Origin: Candidatus Rifleibacteriota bacterium
GTDB taxonomy: Bacteria > Riflebacteria > Ozemobacteria > Ozemobacterales > Ozemobacteraceae
Length of the DNA stretch: 41,030 nucleotides
NCBI GenBank assembly: GCA_022704885.1
Contig: JAKJFO010000014.1
Location: 1-41,030, forward strand
Reading direction: 5' to 3'
Part shown: in pieces, positions 33,496 through 40,988 of the stretch
Position numbering within the stretch: position 1 is the first letter of the stretch
How the letters are laid out: every line of letters begins with the position of its first letter
Made by a program: the position numbers and the translations under genes
Notes under the pieces: model-generated
What the model saw: only the letters and a program-made list of their open reading frames with translations
Told to the model about the DNA's origin: nothing
The model's database searches: none

Positions 33496-34797
33496 TCAGA
33501 AGCCACCAGGTGCCGGCATGGCAACTGGTGCAAAAGCCGGATCAGCGGCAGCAGATGCTTCAGAGGAACTCCCGGTATCCACTTTCCCGCTGCTGTCAGG
33601 CAGCGGCTTGAGAGTTGCATCTTCAGGGGCGCTTGCCGGAAGACTTTCATCGCCAGTTGGCAAAATAGCTGGTTCTGAGTGTGACGCAATGCTTTTGAAC
33701 TTTTGGTTTGCCGGCAGAGCAGATGTGCCGGAGGCAGTTTTGCCATTGCCGCCGTTTTTCATCATTTCATGTGCTTTGGGCGGGGCCGGTGGCACTGCTG
33801 GCGCCGTGGTCTGGAACAATATGACGTTGTAGGCCAGGTAAACCGCCACAAGCAGCGCGCCTTCAGCCCTGATGATACGCATTCCAGTCGACATGATCGG
33901 TAATACGCCAAGGCTGACTGCTACCATCAGAGGAATATGAATGCCGAGCATGTTTGGTGAAACAGCCAGCACCTGCGTGTCGGGGGTGGCATTGAACCAG
34001 GCTATTGTCGAGGCGCAGCCAACGATGCCAAGAACATTGAAGATGTTCGAACCGACGACGTTGCCAAGCGCAATCTCAGATTGCCCTTTGCGGGCGGCGA
34101 CGACCGAGGTTGCCAGTTCTGGCAGCGACGTGCCGATGGCAATGAGGGTAAGGCCGATTACTTCGTCAGAGAGTCCCAGGGTTCGGGCAATATCAACGGC
34201 TCCTCTTACCAGCACTTCAGAGCCGATAACCAGGCCTATCATGCCGGCGATCAGATAAAACACATTAGTTGTTGTCGTCGGCATTTCTTCAGGCTCTGCA
34301 GTAAATTCGTCACATTTCTCTGCGATCTCTGCTGCGATTGAGCTTTCTTTTCGACTCCAGTAGTAGCTCAGACTGGTATAAGCGATGAACAGGACGAACA
34401 TGATGATGCCTTCGGCAGGGGTGATCACATTCTCAGTATACGCCATATACCACATTACAAGCGCTGTAACTATCATTATCGGAGTTTCGCGGCGAACTAT
34501 CTCGCGACCGCATTGAATTGGTTTGATCAGCGAGGCGATACCGAGAATGAGTGCGGCGTTCATGATGTTCGATCCGACGACGTTACCAAGAGACAGGGCA
34601 GGGTTGCCTTTGAGCGAGGCGTTAACGCTGACCACCATTTCTGGCAGAGAGGTGCCGGCCGCAACGATGGTGAGGCCGATGACCGTCTTGCTGACGCCAA
34701 AATTCATGGCGAGGTTGGAAGCGCCTTCAACAAGTTTATCGGCAGCATACGAAAGGATGACAAAGCCTGCGACGCAGAGAATGATGCTTAAAGCCAT
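33496..34797 (-). CDS. Sodium/calcium exchanger (CaCA family) with Pro-rich tail
   Basis: A 433-residue exchanger of the YrbG/CaCA family. Both alpha repeats are complete: VAAGTSLPEM and SLGNVVGSNIMN (45-80), and AIGTSLPEL and ALGNVVGSNIFN (220-254), including the Glu and Asn that bind calcium. About ten membrane helices run to residue 330. An acidic cytoplasmic loop (about 150-175) separates the halves. The last 100 residues (331-433) form a Pro/Ala/Ser-rich, probably disordered tail ending VAMPAPGGF, which is unusual for this family. It is likely monocistronic; the ankyrin gene upstream is 159 bp away and has its own terminator. The ATG at 34797 has AGGAG ten bases upstream. Confidence 0.88.
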   Translation of the reverse strand: MALSIILCVAGFVILSYAADKLVEGASNLAMNFGVSKTVIGLTIVAAGTSLPEMVVSVNASLKGNPALSLGNVVGSNIMNAALILGIASLIKPIQCGREIVRRETPIMIVTALVMWYMAYTENVITPAEGIIMFVLFIAYTSLSYYWSRKESSIAAEIAEKCDEFTAEPEEMPTTTTNVFYLIAGMIGLVIGSEVLVRGAVDIARTLGLSDEVIGLTLIAIGTSLPELATSVVAARKGQSEIALGNVVGSNIFNVLGIVGCASTIAWFNATPDTQVLAVSPNMLGIHIPLMVAVSLGVLPIMSTGMRIIRAEGALLVAVYLAYNVILFQTTAPAVPPAPPKAHEMMKNGGNGKTASGTSALPANQKFKSIASHSEPAILPTGDESLPASAPEDATLKPLPDSSGKVDTGSSSEASAAADPAFAPVAMPAPGGF

Positions 34798-34900
34798 AAT
34801 ACCCGTGCTCCTGTAAAGGTTCGAGGGTCATAAAACTGCAGTCATTTTAGACGGGTTTATGGGCGAACGCAATAAAAATCTGCAATGGGCCAACAAAGAG

Positions 34901-34920
34901 AAAACCCGCCAGAGGCGGGT
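34901..34920 (-). terminator. Intrinsic terminator of the ankyrin gene
   Basis: Read on the minus strand: ACCCGCC (34920-34914), loop TCT, GGCGGGT (34910-34904), then TTT (34903-34901). It lies 37 bases beyond the ankyrin gene stop codon and faces the right way. The T-run is short. Confidence 0.7.
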
Positions 34921-34956
34921 CTGATACCTGAGAATGTGGGTAAGATCTGGTCTTGA

Positions 34957-36306
34957 TCAGTCGTGAGCGTAGCAGATTTCGCTGCTTACGTTGTTCTGTG
35001 CCGGTGTGCTGGTTGTGTGTGTGTTAGCCCACCAGATCAGGTATGAGACAACATACAGAATGATGAACCATCCCCAGAAAATGCCGAATTCAGCAAGGAA
35101 AGCCGTGTCAATAACCAGTCTGCCGATAAAGAATATTTCAATCAGCAGCAGGTGAATTACTCTGAAATGAACAGTCTCACGCATGTCCCTGAAGAAGTGG
35201 AGGGTGGAGATAGAATCTGTTTCGGTGGTGATCAGGAATGATGAAGCGACAACAACGAGCAGAGTGTTGACAAGCGTCTGTAAGAATTCGGCGCTGATAA
35301 TACTGCCCAAACTGAGGTTCAGGTGAATGGCTGACGGCAGGGTGCCGCTGGCGAAACCTTTCCAGAGAACGAACAGAAGAAACGGGAAGACCAGAAACCA
35401 CAGTGTGTTTTCGATTGTGGTCAGGAGGCTGCCTGAGTAATTGTGTGAGCTGTGTCCGCTTATCAGGTCGCTTACCACCAGATTGCAGGTTTTCTGCAGA
35501 CGGGCAGCCGGTTTTGCTGTGATGTCGCTGAAGAAATCTTCTATTACCGCTCCCTGAGTTTCGGTTTTGGCCAACTCGCCCGTTTGCTTTGCCTTCGCTT
35601 CTTTGCTGCCTTCGCGTTCCCTTTTTTCGAGTTCGCCGATAAGGGTTGTAGCATGCTTGGTAAATAGTTCATGGCCACACATAGAGGCTATTTCCAGAAA
35701 GTTTTTGCCGCTGTCGTCTATCTGGTGCGGGTTAGCCTGGTTGCACAACAGCAGAGCAGCGCATTTGAAGTGCCCCTTTATGGCTGTCATGTGCAGGGCC
35801 GTCAATCCGATATTGTTGCGGGCACGCAGGTTGGCTCCGCCAGTGATAAGGACTTCTACGGCTCTGGTATATCCTCTTCTGGCGGCTAAGTGCAGAGGAG
35901 TGTCACCATCTTTATTGGTTGCTTCACATCTGGCTCCGGCTGCAAGCAATCTGGCCATAATAGCGAAAGCATTGTGCCTGGCTGCGATGTGAAGAGGAGT
36001 TTCCTGTTTAGTGGTTCGCTGGTCGAGGCTGATGCCGGTCAATACAAACAGTGCTACGGCTGCTTCGTTTTTGCTGCGGCAGGCTTCGTGCAGAGGAGTC
36101 CAGCCGAAGTCGTCGGCATTGTCTGCTCTGGCCCCTCGTCTGAGCAGTTCAGCAATAGTTTCGCCATCAGCACTTCTGGCGGCGTGATGCAGCAGGGTTT
36201 CATCATGTGAATTCTGTTCGAACAGAAGTTCTGGCTCCTGTTCGAGGTAGAATCTTACGAGACTCGTGTCAGAGCCTGTTATTGCTCCAGATAACTTGTC
36301 CCACAT
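34957..36306 (-). CDS. Ankyrin-repeat protein with C-terminal membrane helices
   Basis: A 449-residue protein. About six ankyrin repeats fill residues 33-215, for example HDETLLHHAARSADGETIAEL, FGWTPLHEACRSKNEAAVAL, QETPLHIAARHN, DGDTPLHLAARRGYTRAVEV and IGLTALHMTAIKGHFKCAAL. A charged linker follows (about 220-275). Four hydrophobic segments span about 287-440: ENTLWFLVFPFLLFVLWKG, LQTLVNTLLVVVASSFLI, then IHLLLIEIFFIGRLVIDTAFL and FGIFWGWFIILYVVSYLIWW. Ankyrin repeats bind protein partners, so this looks like a membrane-bound adaptor with the repeats in the cytoplasm. The ATG at 36306 has GGGAGG five bases upstream. No partner is evident from context. Confidence 0.83.
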   Translation of the reverse strand: MWDKLSGAITGSDTSLVRFYLEQEPELLFEQNSHDETLLHHAARSADGETIAELLRRGARADNADDFGWTPLHEACRSKNEAAVALFVLTGISLDQRTTKQETPLHIAARHNAFAIMARLLAAGARCEATNKDGDTPLHLAARRGYTRAVEVLITGGANLRARNNIGLTALHMTAIKGHFKCAALLLCNQANPHQIDDSGKNFLEIASMCGHELFTKHATTLIGELEKREREGSKEAKAKQTGELAKTETQGAVIEDFFSDITAKPAARLQKTCNLVVSDLISGHSSHNYSGSLLTTIENTLWFLVFPFLLFVLWKGFASGTLPSAIHLNLSLGSIISAEFLQTLVNTLLVVVASSFLITTETDSISTLHFFRDMRETVHFRVIHLLLIEIFFIGRLVIDTAFLAEFGIFWGWFIILYVVSYLIWWANTHTTSTPAQNNVSSEICYAHD

Positions 36307-36459
36307 TTTGCCCTCCCATGATCTGCTGTTGCAGATTCTTATAGACTTATCAGATCTTTCCCCGCGAATCGGATTTGCATATAAGCAAATACCGTGCCAC
36401 GGATTAAAGGTGTGTTGGGCCGCGGTTCGACCTTGCAGTAGACGGCGTTTGCCAGAATT

Positions 36460-36528
36460 TCAGCAGCAGTTTGCTGAGCCTTCTGCAGCCAGAGGTTTTG
36501 TGTGTGGCGTATAAGAGGCTGTAGGCAT
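36460..36528 (-). CDS. Possible 22-residue microprotein or leader peptide
   Basis: The ATG at 36528 has a perfect AGGAGG five bases upstream, stronger than many sites in this window. It encodes a 22-residue peptide ending Asn-Cys-Cys at a TGA. It lies 154 bp upstream of the ankyrin gene on the same strand and in the same frame; the frame between the TGA and the ankyrin ATG contains no other stop. The peptide has no signal sequence. It may be a leader peptide, a microprotein, or a chance ORF. Confidence 0.3.
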   Translation of the reverse strand: MPTASYTPHTKPLAAEGSANCC

Positions 36529-36704
36529 GTTTCCCTCCTGGGTGCGTAAGATAGAACAGAGCTTATGGTCTGAACACTTGTTTTCTGTAATCTTAAGCCA
36601 GGTAAACCGGGAAAAACCGCAAAACTTCCAACTGTGCCAGAGCACTGTCAGAAGCTCGAACTCGGTCTGAACACCAGAATCGTGTCATTGGGCCTTTGGT
36701 TGCC

Positions 36705-36731
36705 ACGCAACGATTCTTTGCGTTGTTTTTT
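36705..36731 (+). terminator. Terminator-like hairpin without an obvious upstream gene
   Basis: ACGCAA (36705-36710), a 7-nt loop and TTGCGT (36718-36723), then TG and six T. No plus-strand gene precedes it within 3 kb, so it would end an antisense or small RNA if active. Confidence 0.4.
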
Positions 36732-36790
36732 CTCTCACCTCTCTTAACTTAATTATACTCGTTTACCGCCATCCCGCAATTGATATTTCA

Positions 36791-36812
36791 AAAGCCCTGA
36801 ACAAAGGGCTTT
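36791..36812. repeat. Inverted repeat near the start of the small conserved gene
   Basis: AAAGCCCT (36791-36798) pairs with AGGGCTTT (36805-36812) around a 6-nt loop. There is no T-run on the plus strand; the minus strand has four T. It could be a weak terminator or a protein site. Confidence 0.4.
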
Positions 36813-36846
36813 AATGGTATGGAAAATCTTGCAGACCCAGTTGTTC

Positions 36847-36880
36847 TTGAATTGCGACTGTGAAAAATTATATTTAAGAT
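36847..36880 (+). promoter_or_regulatory. Candidate promoter of the 100-residue gene
   Basis: TTGCGA at 36852-36857, a 17-bp spacer, and TAAGAT at 36875-36880; an overlapping alternative is TTGAAT at 36847-36852 with TATATT at 36869-36874. The transcript would start about 45 bp before the ATG, with AGAGGAGGTGA as ribosome site. Confidence 0.5.
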
Positions 36881-36930
36881 AGATGGCCCGTAAAATGTCT
36901 GCAACAGGGGTTCAGAGGAGGTGAAGTCTG

Positions 36931-37233
36931 ATGAAGGCAGGAATATGCTTTACCGGAACCGGTCCTGTATTATTTCTGACAACCTATTCATCCTTTACGG
37001 ATGATGAATTGCTGAAGAAGTTCGATGCCAAGGGCATCAAGAAGTTTATCGTTTACGAAGTGTCGCTCGATACGGTCAAGGAAAAATACGGCAATCACTT
37101 TAACGTAATCATGGGCGACCTCAGACAGGAAAGCGATCTGCGCGTTCTCGACTATGACGGCCATCATGTATTCTACCAGTTTTCGCTCAAAGAACTTGGC
37201 GAACCGATCATTCATGAAACTGTCAGTGCCTGA
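36931..37233 (+). CDS. Small cytosolic protein, unknown function
   Basis: A 100-residue soluble protein with no signal peptide or membrane helix. Features: an opening strand MKAGICFTGTGPVLFLTTY, an acidic helix DDELLKKFDAKGIKKFIVYEV, an alternating stretch VKEKYGNHFNVIMGDL, and a closing VLDYDGHHVFYQFSLKELG. Composition and compact alpha/beta pattern suggest a real, conserved domain, but I cannot name a family. It has its own promoter, a very strong ribosome site and a strong terminator, so it is an independent and probably well-expressed unit. One internal Cys and several His residues could bind metal; that is only a possibility. Confidence 0.75.
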   Translation: MKAGICFTGTGPVLFLTTYSSFTDDELLKKFDAKGIKKFIVYEVSLDTVKEKYGNHFNVIMGDLRQESDLRVLDYDGHHVFYQFSLKELGEPIIHETVSA

Positions 37234-37260
37234 CATTGCCTGAAGCATCTGATCGAATCC

Positions 37261-37283
37261 ACCCGGAATCTCCGGGTTTTTTT
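37261..37283 (+). terminator. Intrinsic terminator of the 100-residue gene
   Basis: ACCCGGA (37261-37267), a 3-nt loop, TCCGGGT (37271-37277), and a run of seven T ending at 37283. Confidence 0.9.
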
Positions 37284-37411
37284 ATGTCTGTCAGCCGCAT
37301 CTGGACGATTTCTAAAAAAATCCAGAAAAAAGTAAAAAAACCACCGCAACTTTTTGGCGGATTGTTGATTTAACCAGTTGGATACGATCAGAAATTTCAG
37401 GAGGAACCGAA

Positions 37412-38191
37412 ATGAAAAGCTCAATTTTCGATGTGCTCACGGTAGTGACGGTAATGCTTGTTCTGGTCTTATTTTCAGGCACAGTGAATCCGGTGATGGC
37501 GCAAAATGCCTACGGACGCCAGGACCTCACTTTCGAAAACGATTCGGGAAATGGTAACGGTCACGATCAGGGCAAGTCCGGCCGTCGTGCTGGTCATAGC
37601 GATAATATGCCGGGGCAGCGCAACGGGCATCGCAAAGATGTCGTAGATCAGACTGCCGGCGATACCGGTTCCGGCGAAGGTGTATCAGAGCCGCCAACAG
37701 GCGCCGGGCAGCAGGGATTTCAGAGACGAGGTTTCAGAAAGCCGCCGATGCGTGGTTTCGGCCCTGGCCAGAATAATAATGGCGAGCAGGGCAATAATGA
37801 ATGCGGTCAGCAGTATCACAGAAGGCCGTTCATGCGTCGTCAGCCCATGCCTTTTGCCGGCCGTGGCAGATGTCAGCCTGACTCTTTCAAACCTGGCAAC
37901 AATGGTTTTCAGCAGAATAATCCCGGTCAGGGAGCAAAGGGCGATAACGGAAAGCATTTAGGCTGGAGAAACCGGGGTCCTCAGAGAGATAATGCGAACA
38001 TCAACGGCCAGCCAAAGCCGAACAACGAAGGTAACGGCGCTGGTAATGCCATGGAAAAAGGCAATAATGGCCTGCATCTTGGCTGGAGAAACAATGGCAA
38101 TCAGGGCAGGGGGGCAGTTGACAGTGGTCGTATAAAGCAGGGAAATGGCAACAATGGCATTGGCAATGCCAAAAAGAGCGGAAAAAAATGA
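37412..38191 (+). CDS. Secreted Asn/Gly/Gln-rich low-complexity protein
   Basis: A 259-residue protein with a signal peptide (about 1-30, ending VMAQ). The mature part is low-complexity and rich in Asn, Gly, Gln and Arg with few hydrophobic residues. A 13-residue unit occurs twice, GDNGKHLGWRNRG and GNNGLHLGWRNNG, and two Cys lie near the middle. It is probably disordered and surface-associated. The ribosome site AGGAGG is excellent. It lies just upstream of an ECF sigma factor cassette and shares composition with the Pro/Gln/Arg-rich secreted protein at the other end, so it may be a target or partner of that cassette. No family was recognised. The 127 bp before it hold an A-rich tract and no clear promoter. 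Confidence 0.7.
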   Translation: MKSSIFDVLTVVTVMLVLVLFSGTVNPVMAQNAYGRQDLTFENDSGNGNGHDQGKSGRRAGHSDNMPGQRNGHRKDVVDQTAGDTGSGEGVSEPPTGAGQQGFQRRGFRKPPMRGFGPGQNNNGEQGNNECGQQYHRRPFMRRQPMPFAGRGRCQPDSFKPGNNGFQQNNPGQGAKGDNGKHLGWRNRGPQRDNANINGQPKPNNEGNGAGNAMEKGNNGLHLGWRNNGNQGRGAVDSGRIKQGNGNNGIGNAKKSGKK

Positions 38192-38292
38192 CATGGCGCC
38201 GGGCGGCCACGAACGGGCACAGCGGCCGGCCGGCCCCTTTCCGACCAGCCTGCGTGAAATTGAAAAGATCAGGCATATGAGCAAGATGAATG

Positions 38293-38322
38293 TTGAAACG
38301 TCATGGTTCGATACTGTATCTT
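38293..38322 (+). promoter_or_regulatory. Candidate promoter of the sigma factor operon
   Basis: TTGAAA at 38293-38298, an 18-bp spacer, and TATCTT at 38317-38322. It lies about 64 bp upstream of the TTG start. The GAAAC at the -35 could also fit an ECF-type promoter, so self-activation is possible. The evidence is weak. Confidence 0.3.
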
Positions 38323-38385
38323 GGCAGAGTCTGCACGAGCAGCAGGTTGCTGAACAGAAGCCGGGTTATTTTGATGAGGTAAAGT

Positions 38386-38979
38386 TTGGAAAACGATCTC
38401 GAGAGACTGCCGGACGAAGAACTGATGCTTCGCTTTCAAAAGGGAGACGAGGTGGGGTTCAGAGTTCTGGTCGACCGCTACCGGCAGCGCATATTCGCGT
38501 TTACCTGGCGGTTTCTCAGGGGCAGTCAGGAGTCGGAGGACATCGCGCAGGAGGTCTTCGTGAAAGTTTATTTTGCGCGTGAGACCTGGCGGCCGGCGGC
38601 GAAGTTTTCGACCTGGGTATACGTGATTACGCGAAATACCTGTCTGCAGGCGCTCAAGAAGATGGGGCCGCGTCTGTCGGTAGACTCGCGGCAGGCTGAA
38701 GATGGTCGTGAGTTGATTGAAACGCTGGCTGACCGCAAGGCGCCAGAGCCTTCCGGGCACGTGCTGGCCGAAGAGAAAAGTCGTCGTATTGCTGATGCGC
38801 TCGACCGGCTGCCGGAATCGCAGAAAATGGCGATTATTCTGCGCCGCTATGACCAGCTGAGCTACGAAGAGATCGCCGAGGTCATGAATTGCTCGGTTCA
38901 GTCGGTAAAATCGCTGCTTTTCCGGGGGCATGTGGCTCTGAAGGAGTATTTGAAGGAATACTTCGCAGATGGCGTGTAA
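38386..38979 (+). CDS. ECF-type sigma-70 factor, TTG start
   Basis: A 197-residue ECF sigma factor. Region 2 covers about 12-80 (ELMLRFQKGDEVGFRVLVDR, EDIAQEVFVKVYFARETW, FSTWVYVITRNTC), for core binding and -10 recognition. Region 4 covers about 135-190 (ALDRLPESQKMAIILRRYDQ, LSYEEIAEVMNCSVQSVKSL, LFRGHVALKEYL), with the helix-turn-helix for -35 recognition. Region 3 is absent, as expected. The TTG at 38386 has GAGGT about six bases upstream. It is followed 23 bp later by a zinc-finger anti-sigma factor and then a secreted protein, so it forms a sigma/anti-sigma pair that probably responds to an envelope signal. Confidence 0.92.
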   Translation: MENDLERLPDEELMLRFQKGDEVGFRVLVDRYRQRIFAFTWRFLRGSQESEDIAQEVFVKVYFARETWRPAAKFSTWVYVITRNTCLQALKKMGPRLSVDSRQAEDGRELIETLADRKAPEPSGHVLAEEKSRRIADALDRLPESQKMAIILRRYDQLSYEEIAEVMNCSVQSVKSLLFRGHVALKEYLKEYFADGV

Positions 38980-39002
38980 ACAGCCAAAGAGGCAGGAATG
39001 TT

Positions 39003-39524
39003 ATGAAGTGTAATGAAGTAAAAGAGCTGTTGATCGAATATCTTGACGAAAGTCTCGATGCGAATCGCCGCCAGGCGGTTGAAGAGCATCTGTGCGCCTG
39101 CGCCGGCTGTCGTGAGGAATGCGACAATCTGCTGGCCTCCTGCGCAATGCTGGCTGATTACCAGGCCCCTGCTGTCAGCGACCAGTTCACCCGTCAGGTG
39201 CTGCAGAAGGTGCATGAGCGTAGCCAGGAGCAGCCGGCAGCAGGCCTTTTCGACCGTCTGGTTGCATTTATATCTTTCAGAAGCCTGCCGGCCCTGGCCT
39301 CGCTGGCTTTGCTGGCGGGGCTCGGCTATTTTGTGCTGGGCAATCGCGCCGTTGATGTAAACAATGAAGGGCTGTCTGGGTCACAGAAATTCGAAATTGT
39401 CAGAGACCTCAAGGATGAAGATATCATTCGCGATCTCGAAATTTACGAAAACGCTGATATGCTCGAAAATCTCGACCTTCTGGTTGATCTTGAAGCCGTC
39501 GAGAATTACGAGGCGGAAAAATAA
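39003..39524 (+). CDS. Anti-sigma factor with zinc-finger (ZAS) domain and membrane anchor
   Basis: A 173-residue transmembrane anti-sigma factor. The cytoplasmic part has the Hx3Cx2C motif in EEHLCACAGCREEC (His29, Cys33, Cys36) together with helices that should clamp the sigma factor. A membrane helix lies at about 94-112 (LPALASLALLAGLGYFVLG). The periplasmic tail is short and very acidic (DLKDEDIIRDLEIYENADML). The ATG at 39003 has AGGA about seven bases upstream. It is downstream of its cognate sigma factor and 2 bp before the DUF3106-like gene, so all three are likely co-transcribed. Release could follow proteolysis or a redox or zinc change, but no protease is nearby. Confidence 0.88.
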   Translation: MKCNEVKELLIEYLDESLDANRRQAVEEHLCACAGCREECDNLLASCAMLADYQAPAVSDQFTRQVLQKVHERSQEQPAAGLFDRLVAFISFRSLPALASLALLAGLGYFVLGNRAVDVNNEGLSGSQKFEIVRDLKDEDIIRDLEIYENADMLENLDLLVDLEAVENYEAEK

Positions 39525-39526
39525 TT

Positions 39527-40888
39527 ATGAAAAGCAGCCTGTTTCGGAACCTGTGTGCTTTAATGCTTTGTCTGGCGGCTTTGCTGGCCGCTGGCGACGT
39601 TGCTGCGCAGAATGCTTCCGAGGCCAGGGTGATCAGAAAACTCAGTTACGAAGAGAAACTCGCACGCTGGAACAGCATGTCGGAAGAGCAGAGAGAAGCT
39701 ATTCGACAGAAAGCGCGCTCGATCAGCGAGAAAAAGTTCAAGCAGCTCGAAAATAATTTCGAGCGGGTCAGCAACTTCGAACCGGCTGAGCAGCAGCGGG
39801 TAAAGCAGAACTTTGGCCGGATCAGGCAGTTCAAACCGCAGCAGCAGCAAAAGCTGCGCCAGCGGTTTCAGCAGTTTCAACGGTTGCCGGAAGAGCGCCG
39901 GCAGCAGTTCCGGCGTCAGTTCATTCCAAATTTTCAGCCGCGACCAGAGCTTATGCCGCAGCATCGCCCGGGTCAGGCCCAGCCGCCACAGAATCGCCCG
40001 AATCAGTTGCAGAATCAGCAGCATAGACCTGGCTTAATGCCAGGAGTATTTCCTGACGCACAAAACCGGCAGCCGCATGACAAGAAGCCCGCCTGGGGTG
40101 AACGCCAACAGCAACCTGATCGCCAACCCGGCCCTGGCAATCGACCATCGCAGCACCAGGAGCGCCCGCAGCGGCCGGATCGGCAGCCTGGTGAGCAGCC
40201 CGGTTCATGGCAACAGCAAGGCCCATGGCAGCAACAAGGCCCATGGCGGCAGCCTGGTCATCCTCAGGAATTCAAGCCCGGGAATGGCTCGGATCAGGGC
40301 AAATCTCCAGAGTTCAGGCCTCCAGGCTTCAGACCACCCGGATTCAAATCTCATGGTATGCCGCCCGATGCTGAAATGCGCGAATTCAGGCGTGGAATGA
40401 TGGGCGATAAAGACCGGGATAAGCAGGGCCCCGATCAGCAGAAACGCTGGCAGGAGATTGACCGGTTTCGCGAAGGCGTCGGTCCTGGCCAAAATGGCCC
40501 CAGGCGGCCTCGCCCGCCAGGATTTCCAGGACATCGCCGCTTTCCGCCGCCGGGTCGAGACAGTGAGCCCGGTCAGCAGAAGCCTGAAAATTTACCTGAT
40601 GGCGAAGTGCAGCGACCAGACCGATCTCTCCCGCCAGAAGGCATGCGCGATGAGGGAAAAAAGCCATGGCCCGGCCCCGGGCCTCGCCAGTTTAAACGGC
40701 CTGACCCGCCTTCAGGCCAGCCCGGCGGCAAACCGCAGGGCTCTGAAAATCGGCCGCCAGCACCTGTCTTTAAAAACAGGCCTCCGGTAAAAGCTCCGGC
40801 CGGCAACCCTCAACCTAAGGGCCCTAAGTCCAACCAAGGCCAGGCGCCCAATCAGTGGCCGGCGCCATCCCCCCCGCGCCAACCCTGA
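39527..40888 (+). CDS. Secreted DUF3106-like protein with long Pro/Gln/Arg-rich tail
   Basis: A 453-residue protein. The signal peptide ends near residue 28 (LLAAGDVAAQ). Residues 38-135 are a helical, basic domain in the style of DUF3106/Spy-like proteins: LARWNSMSEEQREAIRQKAR, FKQLENNFERVSNFEPAEQQ, then FQRLPEERRQQFRRQF. The rest (about 140-453) is a low-complexity Pro/Gln/Gly/Arg/His tail with repeats such as QGPWQQQGPWRQPGHP and EFRPPGFRPPGF. DUF3106 proteins often follow a sigma/anti-sigma pair and may act in periplasmic protein quality control or as signal input. This one starts 2 bp after the anti-sigma stop. The tail could bind peptidoglycan, metal or nucleic acid; none is shown. Confidence 0.78.
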   Translation: MKSSLFRNLCALMLCLAALLAAGDVAAQNASEARVIRKLSYEEKLARWNSMSEEQREAIRQKARSISEKKFKQLENNFERVSNFEPAEQQRVKQNFGRIRQFKPQQQQKLRQRFQQFQRLPEERRQQFRRQFIPNFQPRPELMPQHRPGQAQPPQNRPNQLQNQQHRPGLMPGVFPDAQNRQPHDKKPAWGERQQQPDRQPGPGNRPSQHQERPQRPDRQPGEQPGSWQQQGPWQQQGPWRQPGHPQEFKPGNGSDQGKSPEFRPPGFRPPGFKSHGMPPDAEMREFRRGMMGDKDRDKQGPDQQKRWQEIDRFREGVGPGQNGPRRPRPPGFPGHRRFPPPGRDSEPGQQKPENLPDGEVQRPDRSLPPEGMRDEGKKPWPGPGPRQFKRPDPPSGQPGGKPQGSENRPPAPVFKNRPPVKAPAGNPQPKGPKSNQGQAPNQWPAPSPPRQP

Positions 40889-40926
40889 CTGTTTTTACAA
40901 ACTGTGTTCTGTTGTTAATCAGGGTT

Positions 40927-40952
40927 TCTGGTAAGGTCGCAAATTGCGACCT
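40927..40952 (+). repeat. Palindromic repeat, copy 1
   Basis: The 26-bp unit starts TCTGGTAAGGTCGCAA and contains the 17-bp palindrome GGTCGCAAATTGCGACC. Copy 2 lies 36 bp to the right, with compensatory changes in the arms. Position 13 of the unit is G here and A in copy 2. Confidence 0.9.
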
Positions 40953-40962
40953 CAAAAATCTC

Positions 40963-40988
40963 TCTGGTAAGGTCACAATTTGTGACCT
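40963..40988 (+). repeat. Palindromic repeat, copy 2
   Basis: The 26-bp unit starts TCTGGTAAGGTCACAA. Its palindrome extends to 23 bp (TAAGGTCACAA, centre T, and the complement). It differs from copy 1 at three positions; two of them (13 and 21) are paired and keep the symmetry, and the third is at the palindrome centre. Confidence 0.9.

Larger units (their letters stand above)
36307..36930. other. 624-bp region without a long gene
   Basis: It holds a minus-strand short ORF with a strong ribosome site (36460-36528), a plus-strand terminator-like hairpin (36705-36731), a hairpin at 36791-36812 and the promoter and ribosome site of the small gene at 36931. The 11-mer GGTCTGAACAC occurs twice, at 36567-36577 and 36664-36674. 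I see no tRNA or recognisable riboswitch. Confidence 0.5.

Noticed and set aside
36300..36645. Selenocysteine codon joining the 22-residue ORF to the ankyrin protein
   Set aside because: The residues between the TGA and the ankyrin ATG look non-coding, the ankyrin ATG has its own good ribosome site, and no SECIS-like element was seen; an open run of 51 codons is not rare by chance.
38145..38582. A plus-strand reading frame covering the gap before the sigma factor
   Set aside because: Most of it is a shadow of the flanking genes, and the unique part has no ribosome site or protein-like composition.
40927..40988. Start of a CRISPR array
   Set aside because: There are two units only, the spacing sequence is 10 bp, and the unit is a full palindrome followed by unrelated sequence.
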